64,000 nt of DNA from Candidatus Omnitrophota bacterium (lineage in GTDB: Bacteria > Hinthialibacterota > Hinthialibacteria > Hinthialibacterales > Hinthialibacteraceae): NCBI GenBank assembly GCA_040755155.1, contig JBFMBP010000098.1, forward strand, positions 1 to 64,000, written 5' to 3'. The first letter of the stretch is position 1. Each line of letters begins with the position of its first letter. Positions 46,301 to 54,622 of the stretch are shown here, piece by piece. Both the position numbers and the translations under genes were made by a program. Below the pieces are notes generated by a model that worked only from the letters and a program-made list of their open reading frames with translations, was not told the DNA's origin and did not search any database.

Positions 46301-46672
46301 TCAGTTCCCGCCTCCAACTTTTTCGCCGTGATCGAGAAGCATCTGTTCGTAGCGGTAGCATCGGGCTTTCAAATCGTTGAGCAAGGTTCGGGATTGCGCC
46401 AGATCGCTTTCGTTCTCTTTCAAGAGATGCTCCAGGTTGCCGATATGCTCGATGAATTTGGAAACGTCGTTCGTTTTTTGCTGCAAGAGCGCTTCCAATT
46501 GGCGGGCGTGCTTCGTGGCTTCGTTAACGAGATGTTCGAGATTTTGCGTATGTTTCAAAAGCCCGCGCCGATGCTCTTCCACATCGGCCAGGCGCAATTT
46601 TAATTCTTCCCATTCATGCGCGGAAATAGTTATGGTTTCTCGGTTGGGATCGTTCATCATAGTCGTTAGCAT
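46301..46672 (-). CDS. Coiled-coil protein of unknown function
   Basis: A 123-residue soluble protein with a near-continuous helical heptad pattern from about residue 20 to 115 (WEELKLRLADVEEHRRGLLK onward, with repeated LxxxL and LExL units). It begins with an acidic NDPNRET segment. No family recognised. It ends one base before the start of the methyltransferase, so they are likely co-transcribed and the protein may position that enzyme. The start is uncertain, as neither ATG (46672, 46660) has a clear ribosome binding site. Confidence 0.6.
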   Translation of the reverse strand: MLTTMMNDPNRETITISAHEWEELKLRLADVEEHRRGLLKHTQNLEHLVNEATKHARQLEALLQQKTNDVSKFIEHIGNLEHLLKENESDLAQSRTLLNDLKARCYRYEQMLLDHGEKVGGGN

Positions 46673-46854
46673 TTAGTCGGGGCGGCAAGGACAAAGTTGT
46701 TTTTGCCCTTGAATGATGCCGCAATAAATCAAGGGCAGAAAAAAGCTGTAAGTTATCAAGAGATGCTGAACAGGTAGTTATCAGGACATCCCTTACACTC
46801 AAGGATCAAGCGAAAACATGATACCTCCCAATTAAAACGATTATAATGGAGCTG

Positions 46855-46924
46855 AAAACTCTCTGTGCAGGAAGTGCGGGCTCCGGAGGCGTCCGTCCCG
46901 CGACGAAACGGTGCAGAGAGTTTT
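46855..46924. other. Nested palindrome inside the IS481 element
   Basis: Outer arms AAAACTCTCTGTGCA (46855-46869) and TGCAGAGAGTTTT (46912-46924) pair with a two-base bulge. Inside them GCGGG (46876-46880) pairs with CCCGC (46897-46901). It lies downstream of the transposase stop on its strand and could act as its terminator or be a structured RNA. Confidence 0.45.
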
Positions 46925-46991
46925 CTTGTCTGCCTACACCGGATCGGATCAAAACGCGTTCCCCCCTTTGGGGGGCGGAGGGGGGCTTGCC

Positions 46992-48149
46992 TCAGTCATT
47001 CACGGATTGATCGTCCAGAATCAGCGGAATACTTTTTCCCGCCGCCGGTTCAATTTCCCGGATATACAGGTTCCGATATCGGATCAAGAGCAATCCTTCC
47101 GCCTCTTCGACTTGAACCCGTTCTCCCGCCAGCGCCTCGCACACGAAGGCGTGACATCCTTTGTAGGTCAACCATCCGGAGGGGGTGATCCGAGTCACCG
47201 GCGCTCCCGGCGGATACTCCCATTCCGGCGGATGGGGATGGTACGGGCGGGGGCTAGGGGTATAGCGCTCGGCGGGCGTAACCATGCCCAGCGCTTCATG
47301 CGGACGTTCCTCATTGTACATCGTACGGAATTCCCGCAAAAACGTTCGCCAAGCCTCCAGCGAATCCGGAAGCCCTCGATGACGGACGGCCTCGTTCAAG
47401 GTGCGATGGAATCGTTCCACTTTGCCTTGCGTCTGCGGATGGCCAATCCGCCCGTGATAGAGACGGATGCCTTGCTGAATTAGAAAAACGCTTAATTTCG
47501 TCAAGCCGTGACCGTTGTTGACATTCCACCAGGGCGTCCCGTGATCCGATAAAATCGCTTCCGGCAATCCGTACCTTTCAAAGGTTTCGATCAAGCAGGG
47601 TTGCACTTCCTCGCGCGTTTGCCGGTCCAGTCCATGCGCCCCTACGAGAAATCGCGTTCGATCATCCAGGATCGACAGCGGGTAACAACGCCCCTTCGGA
47701 AGGGGATAGTCGCCTTTGAAATCCATCTGCCATAATTCGTTGGGCCTTTCCCGTTCGAACCGCTTGACGGCGGCGGCGCTACGCTCTTTCGCGGCGATCT
47801 TTTTATTCTGCTTGAGAATTCGGTGAATCGTAATCCACGGCAAATCGACGCCTTGTTTCACCAACTTGGGGCGAAGCTTCTTGGCTCCCTCCCCCCACTT
47901 CTCCCAGCATTTCACAACTTTTTCTTCAATTACTTCCGGCGTACGGTTCGGCGTATTATGCGGCCGTCGGGATTTCTTGTTGAGCTGCGTAAAACTCCCC
48001 GCTTCGTAAAAACGATCTTTCCATAAATATCCCGTTGTGCGGCTGATTCCGAATCGATGACAAAGTTCGCTGAAATTAACGCCTTCTTGGAATGATTGAG
48101 CGACAAATTGAATCCGTTTTTCCATAATATCCTCGACTTGCCAAGGCAT
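46992..48149 (-). CDS. IS481-family transposase
   Basis: A 385-residue protein. An N-terminal helix-turn-helix (FSELCHRFGISRTTGYLWKD) binds the ends, followed by the DDE integrase core: ELWQMDFKGDY has the first Asp, AILSDHGTPWWN the second and HPQTQGKVERFHRTLNE the Glu. The C-terminal region has YNEERPHEALGMVTPAERY, typical of IS481/IS3-type rve transposases. No frameshift is seen, so it looks functional. It lies within matching 17-bp inverted repeats, between the methyltransferase/coiled-coil pair and the PspC gene. Confidence 0.93.
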   Translation of the reverse strand: MPWQVEDIMEKRIQFVAQSFQEGVNFSELCHRFGISRTTGYLWKDRFYEAGSFTQLNKKSRRPHNTPNRTPEVIEEKVVKCWEKWGEGAKKLRPKLVKQGVDLPWITIHRILKQNKKIAAKERSAAAVKRFERERPNELWQMDFKGDYPLPKGRCYPLSILDDRTRFLVGAHGLDRQTREEVQPCLIETFERYGLPEAILSDHGTPWWNVNNGHGLTKLSVFLIQQGIRLYHGRIGHPQTQGKVERFHRTLNEAVRHRGLPDSLEAWRTFLREFRTMYNEERPHEALGMVTPAERYTPSPRPYHPHPPEWEYPPGAPVTRITPSGWLTYKGCHAFVCEALAGERVQVEEAEGLLLIRYRNLYIREIEPAAGKSIPLILDDQSVND

Positions 48150-48269
48150 CTCTCTTCTCCCCCTTTTTGGGATTTCTTTACCTTGGTATTGTAAACCATC
48201 TCCTGATAACTACCTGTCAAGGATGTTATGATAATGTACAAACAACCTTGCCCTTGGCGCCCTACAATT

Positions 48270-48767
48270 TCACTCCTCATGCTGCAAGATCAGCAGCAGG
48301 ACGACGTAAGCGATAATTCCCGCTCCCCAAAAGATGCTGGCGAGGACGAAGCCTACGCGGATGATGCTGCTGTCGATTTCGAAATACTTCGCCAGGCCGC
48401 CGCAGATGCCCGCCACCATTTTGTCGTCTTTGACGCGGTAGAGTTTGCGGATATTCGGCATTGCTTCCGTCTCCGCCTCCGAACTCGTCTCGGCTTCGGC
48501 GGCTTCCAACTTGGGCGACGGTTCCGCCTCTTCTCCAGAAGAAAACCGATGCACGGCGTCGTAGACTTCATCGGTGAATTGCTGGTTGGCGGCTTTCTTC
48601 ATCGATTCGACAAGCGCGGGATGAACGCCTTCCCTAAAGGAAATTACGTCCGCCGCCTCTTTGACGCGCTGGTAAGCCTGCCAGCATTTGTCCAATTCTC
48701 TGGCCAGCCGGTCGATTTCGGGTGTTTCTCGATTCAGGTTAGGGGGTAAATCCTTATTGAGAGCCAT
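48270..48767 (-). CDS. PspC-domain membrane protein
   Basis: A 165-residue protein. Residues 1-105 are soluble and charged, with a helical N-part (DRLARELDKCWQAYQRVKEA) and an acidic linker. Residues 108-162 form a PspC domain: RKLYRVKDDKMVAGICGGLA, KYFEIDSSIIRVGFVLASIF and a hydrophobic end (AGIIAYVVLLLILQ). PspC proteins sense or transmit envelope stress. It is the last gene of the sigma factor, anti-sigma, LiaI-like operon. The long N-terminal soluble extension is unusual for PspC. Confidence 0.85.
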   Translation of the reverse strand: MALNKDLPPNLNRETPEIDRLARELDKCWQAYQRVKEAADVISFREGVHPALVESMKKAANQQFTDEVYDAVHRFSSGEEAEPSPKLEAAEAETSSEAETEAMPNIRKLYRVKDDKMVAGICGGLAKYFEIDSSIIRVGFVLASIFWGAGIIAYVVLLLILQHEE

Positions 48768-48942
48768 GAGATTTCATCTCCTTTTCCGGCATTTTTAGGC
48801 GATATCTTGCGCCTATTCCAATGAAATCCGTCGCGGTTAATTTTCCTTCTGCTTTAGGATGATGTTTGCTTTAAATTCTAAGGAATTCTTCAAAGGCAAA
48901 AACAACCTTACCCTTGCCACCCTGCCACCAGGAAGTAAAAAA

Positions 48943-49809
48943 TTAAGACCTGTCCCGCCGCCGCCTTTCAACAAGGTCTTGCGCCATGAGCACGACGCCC
49001 GCCAGGATCAGAGCCGCCTGCCAGTAATCCGTGATGAAATCCCAGAGCGGGAAAATTCTCCAATTTTCGAAGAGAAAAATGACGCCCACGGCGGAAAAGG
49101 CGATGCCCAGAATGAATTGCCCCTGCTCATGGTCGCGGATGTAGTCCTTCAACAGCCGCAATCCCAACAGCAGCGGAATCAGCGGCCAGACGCGCTCCCA
49201 GGTGTACCAAGTGAAAAGTTGGATATCCATCTCATCCAAGACAGAGACGATGCCGATGGCCGCCAGGACGAAGCCAATGAAGAATTTTCCCGTCAAGCCT
49301 TTGGTTTTTTTGCGGGGAATCGCGGCGGCGGCGACGCTCGCCGTTCCGCCTCCCAGTTTCTCCTGCGCTTGCTGCCGAAGATTGTCTTGTTCCGTATTGG
49401 CGTTCATAGTTGCCTCCATAGCCGGTTGGGCCTGATTTTGCGGTTGAGGAGCGGGCGGCGTTGCCTTCTCGTTGATGGCGCGGGCGCTGACGATCGCGTC
49501 GGTGATGGCGTAGATATAAAGAATGGGGAATACCAGAATCGCCCAAAAAAAGGGCGATAACCGGAAGAAGAGATAATCTTCATGACGCCATCCGTTATCG
49601 AAGATGCCGCCGCCTAAAAAGAACGCGGCGGGATTGAAAATAAAAGGAACGCGGATGATGACCATCAGAACGAACGAACCGATTAGCATGAAGTAAATCA
49701 AAATTCCCTTAACGATCTGGTCGTTGTATACTTGCCCCGTACCGGGAAAAATGGCGGAAAGGACGCCAGCCAGCCAAGGTCTTTTATTGATGCGGCGCGG
49801 AGATTGCAT
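48943..49809 (-). CDS. Membrane protein with LiaI/LiaF-like C-terminal half
   Basis: A 288-residue protein. The N-terminal part has a TM2-like pattern (KRPWLAGVLSAIFPGTGQVY, then three hydrophobic segments), a Gln/Pro/Ala-rich linker around 115-160, then four hydrophobic segments in the C-half (FFIGFVLAAIGIVSVLDEM, VWPLIPLLLGLRLL, FILGIAFSAVGVIFLFE, AALILAGVVLMAQDL). The WPLIPLLLGL and LGIAFSAVGVIFL segments resemble LiaF/DUF5668 proteins of envelope-stress systems. Between the putative anti-sigma gene and the PspC gene on the same strand. Confidence 0.65.
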   Translation of the reverse strand: MQSPRRINKRPWLAGVLSAIFPGTGQVYNDQIVKGILIYFMLIGSFVLMVIIRVPFIFNPAAFFLGGGIFDNGWRHEDYLFFRLSPFFWAILVFPILYIYAITDAIVSARAINEKATPPAPQPQNQAQPAMEATMNANTEQDNLRQQAQEKLGGGTASVAAAAIPRKKTKGLTGKFFIGFVLAAIGIVSVLDEMDIQLFTWYTWERVWPLIPLLLGLRLLKDYIRDHEQGQFILGIAFSAVGVIFLFENWRIFPLWDFITDYWQAALILAGVVLMAQDLVERRRRDRS

Positions 49810-49836
49810 GATTTTTCGCTCCGAGAATCTTCGGTC

Positions 49837-50460
49837 TTACGCCGAAAAAGTTTCATAGGCGGCATTCTTGTAAAGAGTACGAGCGTTGGATTCCTTTTCT
49901 GTCGCTTTTTCCTCATTTTTCGTCGCTTTTTCCAGACGGAAAGGCTTAGGCGTCCACTCGTTGGCGATGGAAGAGAGCCGGTCGGCGATGATTTCCCCCT
50001 TCAGGAGAAGGTAATCGGCCGCCTGGTTCGCTTTGGCCACGTAAGGATCGATCTTGCCCGCTTCTACTTGCGGCGAAATAAAGACGCTCCAGACGATGAC
50101 GAACGCCGCGATGGAGACGGCCAAGGCTTCCCGCCGCAGCACATTGGGAACGGTCAGGGCGGATAAATAACGCGCCGCTGTTTTTATAACGCTAGCCAAC
50201 GCGCCGAAGCCGGGAATCAACCAGACCAAGCTGCGTTGCGCTTCGCGCTTTGCGATGAACGCCATCACATCGTCAACCAAAGCGCTGGGAGGCGGGGGCA
50301 GTTCTATTTCATTCAAGGCGATTTCGATTTCTCCCAGGAGCGCTATAACGTTCCGGTTCTCTTCGCCGTCGAAAAGAAACTCATCTCCGTCGAAGCAATG
50401 GCCGCCCATATTCTCCGCAGATTCGTTCTTTTTCTTTTCCGGTTCTTGGCGATAGTTCAT
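49837..50460 (-). CDS. Putative anti-sigma factor
   Basis: A 207-residue single-pass membrane protein directly downstream of an ECF sigma gene (51 nt). The N-terminal ~75 residues are acidic and helical (IALLGEIEIALNEIELPPPP), fitting a sigma-binding domain, but there is no HxxxCxxC zinc motif. A hydrophobic helix follows (LAVSIAAFVIVWSVFI, about 113-128), then a soluble, probably periplasmic part with a Lys/Glu-rich tail. The role is inferred from position and topology; sequence alone does not prove it. Confidence 0.6.
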   Translation of the reverse strand: MNYRQEPEKKKNESAENMGGHCFDGDEFLFDGEENRNVIALLGEIEIALNEIELPPPPSALVDDVMAFIAKREAQRSLVWLIPGFGALASVIKTAARYLSALTVPNVLRREALAVSIAAFVIVWSVFISPQVEAGKIDPYVAKANQAADYLLLKGEIIADRLSSIANEWTPKPFRLEKATKNEEKATEKESNARTLYKNAAYETFSA

Positions 50461-50511
50461 GATCGTTCCTCGGCGATGATATATTCCCTTCCAGCGATGT
50501 TTCTCAATCCG

Positions 50512-51084
50512 TTAAATCGTCAACTCTTTTTGCAGCGGACTCAGCAACTCCGCCAGTTTGCTTCTCGCCCGATGAATCTGGGTAGTCACCGTACCCAGGG
50601 GCATAGCCAGCGTATCGGCGATCTCTTCGTAGCTCAAGTTATCGAAATGCCGCAGCGTCAGAATCATGCGGTATTTCTCCGGCAGCCGCTGCAACGCTTG
50701 CAGGACGGCGGTTTGTCGTTCTTTCTTCATCCAGCGCTCGCGCGGATTTTCCGATTCGTCCGGCGCGTCGATTTCCTGGTTATCCTCCGCCGTCATCGAA
50801 ACTGTAAAAGCGCGTTTTTTCTTGCGTTGATCCAGGAGGTAATTCACGGCGATGCGGCGGATCCACGCTCCAAACGGTTGTTCCATATCGAACTTTTCCA
50901 ATCCGCGATAAGCGCGGTAAAAGACTTCCTGGACGGCGTCCTGAGCGCTCTCGGCGTTGCGGGTCATACCATAAGCAATGCGATAAACAACGCCGTTATA
51001 GTTCTCCACCAACGCGCGAAACGATTCGCGGTCGCCAGCCAGCACGCGCTGAATATAGGTTGCCTCTTCCGCCTGATCGCACAT
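50512..51084 (-). CDS. ECF-type RNA polymerase sigma factor
   Basis: Starts at the ATG at 51084 (190 residues); an in-frame TTG at 51120 is less likely. Region 2 (about 12-80) includes YRIAYGMTRNAESAQDAVQE and FGAWIRRIAVNYLLDQRKK. Region 4 (about 128-178) includes LQRLPEKYRMILTLRHFDNL and SYEEIADTLAMPLGTVTTQI. It would direct transcription of a stress regulon, probably including its own operon, which continues with a putative anti-sigma, a LiaI-like protein and a PspC protein. Confidence 0.9.
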   Translation of the reverse strand: MCDQAEEATYIQRVLAGDRESFRALVENYNGVVYRIAYGMTRNAESAQDAVQEVFYRAYRGLEKFDMEQPFGAWIRRIAVNYLLDQRKKKRAFTVSMTAEDNQEIDAPDESENPRERWMKKERQTAVLQALQRLPEKYRMILTLRHFDNLSYEEIADTLAMPLGTVTTQIHRARSKLAELLSPLQKELTI

Positions 51085-51236
51085 GTTCCCGGCGCCGTTT
51101 ATTTCGTTTCGCAGGCGCAATAATATCTTACGAATATTTCATTTAATTATTTCACTCTATTTTATACTCTTTCTTCCCCGCCAATGTCCTATGACGCGCG
51201 TTCCCGCTTCCATATGGCGATATCTTGTTTATAGTT

Positions 51237-51485
51237 GTTAAGTCATATTATGCGCTATGGGAAATTAAAGGTATCTCTTACTCTCGACGTTTGAATCACG
51301 AAAACACGAAAGGAAAAAAGAAAAATACGAAAAAAAGATAAGAAAAAAGGTTAACGCAAGGAATCGCGTTATGTGAAAGTTTTTACCATGAAATCCAAAA
51401 GAATCCGCGATATCCGCGATTCGAATATTTCGTGGAATTCGAGTTATTTCGCGTCATTGCGATTCAAAAAACGCAACAGAAATAA
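51237..51485. repeat. Repeat family C, first copy
   Basis: AT-rich element with repeated TTTGAATCACGAAAAC and GAATCCGCGATATCCGCGAT blocks. Closely matches the copies at 51567-51845 and 63640-63830. A 66-codon open frame inside it is a by-product. Confidence 0.8.
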
Positions 51486-51566
51486 ATTCCAATCGCCGCT
51501 CTGGGACGGTTCCTCCAACGTGCAGGCGGGACGCATGCGCACTAGGCTGAGCAACATGAGTAATTA

Positions 51567-51845
51567 TTAACTCAAGTTACGCGCAAGGGAAATAAAAGGA
51601 ATCTCTTGATCTCGTCGTTTGAATCACGAAAACGCGAAATGAAAAAAGAAAAACACGAAAAGAAAAACGTTTGACGCAAGGAATAATGCTGCGAGAAAGA
51701 TTTTTCCGTGGAATCCAATAGAATCCGCGATATCCGTGATTCAAAAATTTCGTGGAATTCGAGTTATTTCGCGTCTTCGCGATTCGATACGGCTAATCGC
51801 GATAGGCTCATCCTACCTTCTATTGTGCGTAACTTGAGTTATTAA
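51567..51845. repeat. Repeat family C, MITE-like copy with terminal inverted repeats
   Basis: Perfect 15-bp inverted ends TAACTCAAGTTACGC at 51568-51582 and GCGTAACTTGAGTTA at 51827-51841, extending with mismatches to about 23 bp. About 275 bp, non-coding. Its right end lies 46 nt before the gpsA start, so it may carry or disturb the gpsA promoter. Confidence 0.8.
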
Positions 51846-51891
51846 ATGAATATTATCTTGCTAAGAACGAATAGAAAGCGCGTTTACCAAT

Positions 51892-52902
51892 ATGAAAATC
51901 GGAATTTACGGATCGGGATCGTGGGGGACGGCGCTGGCGATGACGCTGGCGGCGAAAGGACGCGAAATCTACCTTTGGTCCAACGACGCCAAGGAAGCGG
52001 AGAAAATCCGCCATACCCGCCGCCTGCCGCATAAGCTGCCGGATATCGTCGTTCCGGATTCGATCGCCGTAACGGACGACGATGGCCCTTTCATAGAAGA
52101 AGCGGAGATGCTGGCGATCGCCGTTCCATCCAAATTCCTCAAATCTTTCGCGCAACAACACGCCCAACGCATCGCAGGCCAATCCAAACTTGTCGTCAGC
52201 GCCACCAAAGGGCTGGAATCGGGAACCTTGGCCACGATGAGCGAAATTCTGGAAGAAGTTTGGAAAGACCGCCCCATTCAGGGCGTCGTCGCCCTATCCG
52301 GTCCCAGCCATGCGGAAGAAGTAGCGCGGGGTTTGCCGACGGCTGTTGTAGCCGCGCACTCCGAGGAGAGCCTAGCCAAAGAAGCGCAAAAAATCTTTCA
52401 AACTTCCCACTTCCGAGTCTATACCAACCGCGACCGCAAGGGCGTCGAGATTGGAGCGGCTTTGAAAAACATCATCGCCATCGCCGTAGGCATTTCCGAT
52501 GGATTGGGTTTCGGCGACAACGCGCGAGCGGCGTTAATCTCGCGCGGGCTTTACGAAATGAGCCTGGCGGCGAGAGAGATGGGCGCCCAGCCGGAAACGT
52601 TTTCGGGATTATCGGGCTTGGGCGATCTCGTCGTAACCTGCACCAGCCGCCATAGCCGCAATCGCAAGTTCGGCGAGTTGACCGCCAAAGGCTACAGCGT
52701 GGAAGACGCAGAAGAGGAAATCGGCATGGTAGTGGAGGGCTTGAGTACGGTAAAGGCGATTCCGGACATCAAGAAGAAGTTCAACGTTGAACTGCCTATC
52801 TCGGAAGAAGTTTTTAAAATCGTCTACGAGAACGCCAATCCCAAACGCGCCGTGGAACGTTTGATGTTAAGGGAATTGAAATCGGAAAGACTGCCCCGGT
52901 AA
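51892..52902 (+). CDS. gpsA: Glycerol-3-phosphate dehydrogenase [NAD(P)+]
   Basis: Makes sn-glycerol 3-phosphate from dihydroxyacetone phosphate for phospholipid synthesis. The 336-residue protein has the cofactor loop IYGSGSWGTALAMTLA (5-20), AIAVPSKFL, ATKGLESGT, LSGPSHAEEVARGLPTAVV, the catalytic lysine in GAALKNIIAIAVGISDGLGF and GLGDLVVTCTSRHSRN. The length is normal. It could supply the substrate for the two CDP-alcohol phosphatidyltransferases 2 kb downstream. Confidence 0.97.
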   Translation: MKIGIYGSGSWGTALAMTLAAKGREIYLWSNDAKEAEKIRHTRRLPHKLPDIVVPDSIAVTDDDGPFIEEAEMLAIAVPSKFLKSFAQQHAQRIAGQSKLVVSATKGLESGTLATMSEILEEVWKDRPIQGVVALSGPSHAEEVARGLPTAVVAAHSEESLAKEAQKIFQTSHFRVYTNRDRKGVEIGAALKNIIAIAVGISDGLGFGDNARAALISRGLYEMSLAAREMGAQPETFSGLSGLGDLVVTCTSRHSRNRKFGELTAKGYSVEDAEEEIGMVVEGLSTVKAIPDIKKKFNVELPISEEVFKIVYENANPKRAVERLMLRELKSERLPR

Positions 52903-52939
52903 ACGAATCACGCCACCCTGCATAGATATTGTTTTTTTT

Positions 52940-53068
52940 TATCCCTCTCCCAAGATTGGGAGAGGTTAGGTGAGGGTTGATATTATTAGACTTATTGATC
53001 CCTCACCCTGACCCTCTCCCAGAGGGCGAGGGAATTCATAAGCAATAATCCTAACGCAGACTGGTATT
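52940..53068. repeat. MITE-like repeat family A, full copy in reverse orientation
   Basis: Matches 20371-20530 in reverse complement, with AACCCTCACCTAACCTCTCC and the AATACCAGTCTGCGTTAGG end. On the minus strand its end TAATACCAGTC gives the stop codon (TAA, 53067-53069) of the class II aldolase gene. Confidence 0.8.
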
Positions 53069-53792
53069 ACATTTTTCGCACATCCGGAACGGAGCCGGTC
53101 TGCGCGGGAAGATTCGTTTGCCGGACGTTGCATCCCGTAAAAGGCGAATTCAGGCCGAAGCGGTCGCGCAATCCTTCCAACGCCTGCACTTGTTCGGGAG
53201 AAAAAAGGTTGACTTTGCCTAATTGGATGGCGACGAGAAGGATTTTGGCGAAATGCTCCATCGTCTCCATGCGGTAATACGCCTGCATGAGATCGCTTCC
53301 CCAAGAAAGGGCGCCGTGATTGGCCAATAGCAGGGCGCTATTGCCTGCGATATAAGGTTCGATGGCTTGCGGAATCTCGTCCGTCGAAGGCAAACCGTAG
53401 GGAGTAAGGGGAATTTGACCAACTAAGGCGACCACTTCCGGCAGTACGCATTGATCCAGCGACAATCCTGCTACGGCGAAACCGGTAGCTGTAGGAGGGT
53501 GCGCATGGCAAACCGCCTTAACGTCGGAACGCTTGCCGTAAACGAAGAGGTGCATTTTGATTTCGGAGGAAGGATTCAAGGGACCGCCGGACCGCTTGCG
53601 GCCTTGGCTGTCTACGACGATTAAGTCGGATACTTCCAAAAATCCCTTGCTGACGCCGGTCGGAGTGCACACGATTTCATCTTCGGAAATTTTACAGGAA
53701 ATATTCCCGTCGTTGGCCGCCACCCATTCCTTCGACCACATTCTGCGTCCGATTTCAACGATTTGATTTTTGGCTTCGTATACGTTCGTCAT
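53067..53792 (-). CDS. Class II aldolase/adducin-family protein (fuculose-phosphate aldolase-like)
   Basis: The 241-residue protein fits zinc-dependent class II aldolases. Near the N-terminus are AANDGNISCKIS (26-37) and CTPTGVSKGFL; SSEIKMHLFVYGKRSD has the catalytic glutamate, CHAHPPTATGF the HxH zinc ligands (96 and 98) and LLANHGALSWG the third His region. FucA and relatives cleave sugar 1-phosphates to dihydroxyacetone phosphate and an aldehyde; L-ribulose-5-phosphate epimerase is the main alternative. It lacks sugar-kinase neighbours. The C-terminus ends right at a family A repeat. Confidence 0.88.
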   Translation of the reverse strand: MTNVYEAKNQIVEIGRRMWSKEWVAANDGNISCKISEDEIVCTPTGVSKGFLEVSDLIVVDSQGRKRSGGPLNPSSEIKMHLFVYGKRSDVKAVCHAHPPTATGFAVAGLSLDQCVLPEVVALVGQIPLTPYGLPSTDEIPQAIEPYIAGNSALLLANHGALSWGSDLMQAYYRMETMEHFAKILLVAIQLGKVNLFSPEQVQALEGLRDRFGLNSPFTGCNVRQTNLPAQTGSVPDVRKM

Positions 53793-53859
53793 GGAGAATC
53801 CGCCGGTTATTGGAATTGTCTATGTTGAGTTTACCGCCCTGGAAAACGGCGTCAATCCG

Positions 53860-54285
53860 TCAGTTCCCCGAAGCCGAAGCGGCGGAGGCTTCCGGGGACG
53901 CCGCATTCTGCCCGGCGGATGAAACTTCTGGAGGGACGGAGGACGCTTCCGCCGTCGGAGCAGAGGCTTCGACGGGAGGAGCAGAGGCTTCCGGGGGATA
54001 GGCGAACGGCAACTCCGGCAATTTTTCGCCGTCGTTCAACATTTCCGAGAATGTTTTGTTGCCGCCCTCCGTTCTGGGAACCAACAAATTCTCCCAGTCG
54101 GGTAGAATACCCAATTGATAAAACTCTTTTTTGGGAAATGGCCCCATTGTCCGTTGAGGAAAGGGACCGCCGATGCTGCGGATGAAGAGATGGCTAATCA
54201 GCCAAATCGAAAGAAGAATCGAAACGCTGTTGCAGATCGTCGTAATTTTTGAAAAAAAGTGTTTTATGGAAGATTGGTCGATCAT
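53860..54285 (-). CDS. Single-pass membrane protein with Ala/Ser/Pro/Glu-rich tail
   Basis: A 141-residue protein of unknown family. Residues 13-36 form one hydrophobic helix (CNSVSILLSIWLISHLF), followed by a soluble segment and a low-complexity tail with repeated EASA, PPxE and TAEA units (YPPEASAPPVEASAPTAEAS). It begins 5 nt after the stop of another small membrane frame on the same strand. The tail resembles a flexible linker in the periplasm. Confidence 0.5.
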   Translation of the reverse strand: MIDQSSIKHFFSKITTICNSVSILLSIWLISHLFIRSIGGPFPQRTMGPFPKKEFYQLGILPDWENLLVPRTEGGNKTFSEMLNDGEKLPELPFAYPPEASAPPVEASAPTAEASSVPPEVSSAGQNAASPEASAASASGN

Positions 54286-54290
54286 AGTTA

Positions 54291-54587
54291 TTAGACAAAA
54301 ACGAAGATAGTGGAATTAAGTAACGATGCGGATATCGTTTTCATTAGAGAAAAGGCGAATTCATCCTGCTCTTCAAACCATATCGCTCCAAAAATCAACG
54401 ATAACCGAATAGGAAGGATGACGGGAATCGAGTAGAAAATCAAGGCGTTGAGGGGAGAATTTCCGGCGGGGTTCCAAGAACGGCTTGTCGGAGTATAGTA
54501 CGGCTCAGGAAAAAGTAATCCGGCGCCCGTTTCGACGATCGATACGGAGGGAAAGAATCGAAAGGATTCCATTTTTCCCATTTTCAA
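54291..54587 (-). CDS. Small hydrophobic protein, doubtful
   Basis: A 98-codon frame with a TTG start, no ribosome binding site and two hydrophobic stretches (ALIFYSIPVILPIRLSLIFG and ISASLLNSTIFVFV). It precedes the single-pass membrane gene by 5 nt. Its 5' end comes within about 36 nt of the divergent phosphatidyltransferase start. It may be real or a remnant. Confidence 0.3.
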   Translation of the reverse strand: MKMGKMESFRFFPSVSIVETGAGLLFPEPYYTPTSRSWNPAGNSPLNALIFYSIPVILPIRLSLIFGAIWFEEQDEFAFSLMKTISASLLNSTIFVFV

Positions 54588-54622
54588 AAACCAATAAGCA
54601 TAGAAACGAGGCGTATCGTCTC

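Larger units (their letters stand above)
46770..48217 (-). mobile_element. IS481-family insertion sequence, apparently complete
   Basis: Perfect 17-bp inverted repeats ACAGGTAGTTATCAGGA lie at 46770-46786 and, inverted, at 48201-48217, enclosing 1448 bp with one intact transposase gene. The bases outside them show no clear target duplication. About 200 bp between the left repeat and the transposase stop contain the nested palindrome at 46855-46924. Confidence 0.85.

Noticed and set aside
51373-51570. A 65-codon plus-strand frame
   Set aside because: It lies inside repeat family C; its copies at other places have different frames.
20371-53068. Repeats considered as a CRISPR array
   Set aside because: The repeats are dispersed, carry no regular spacers, and no cas gene is present.
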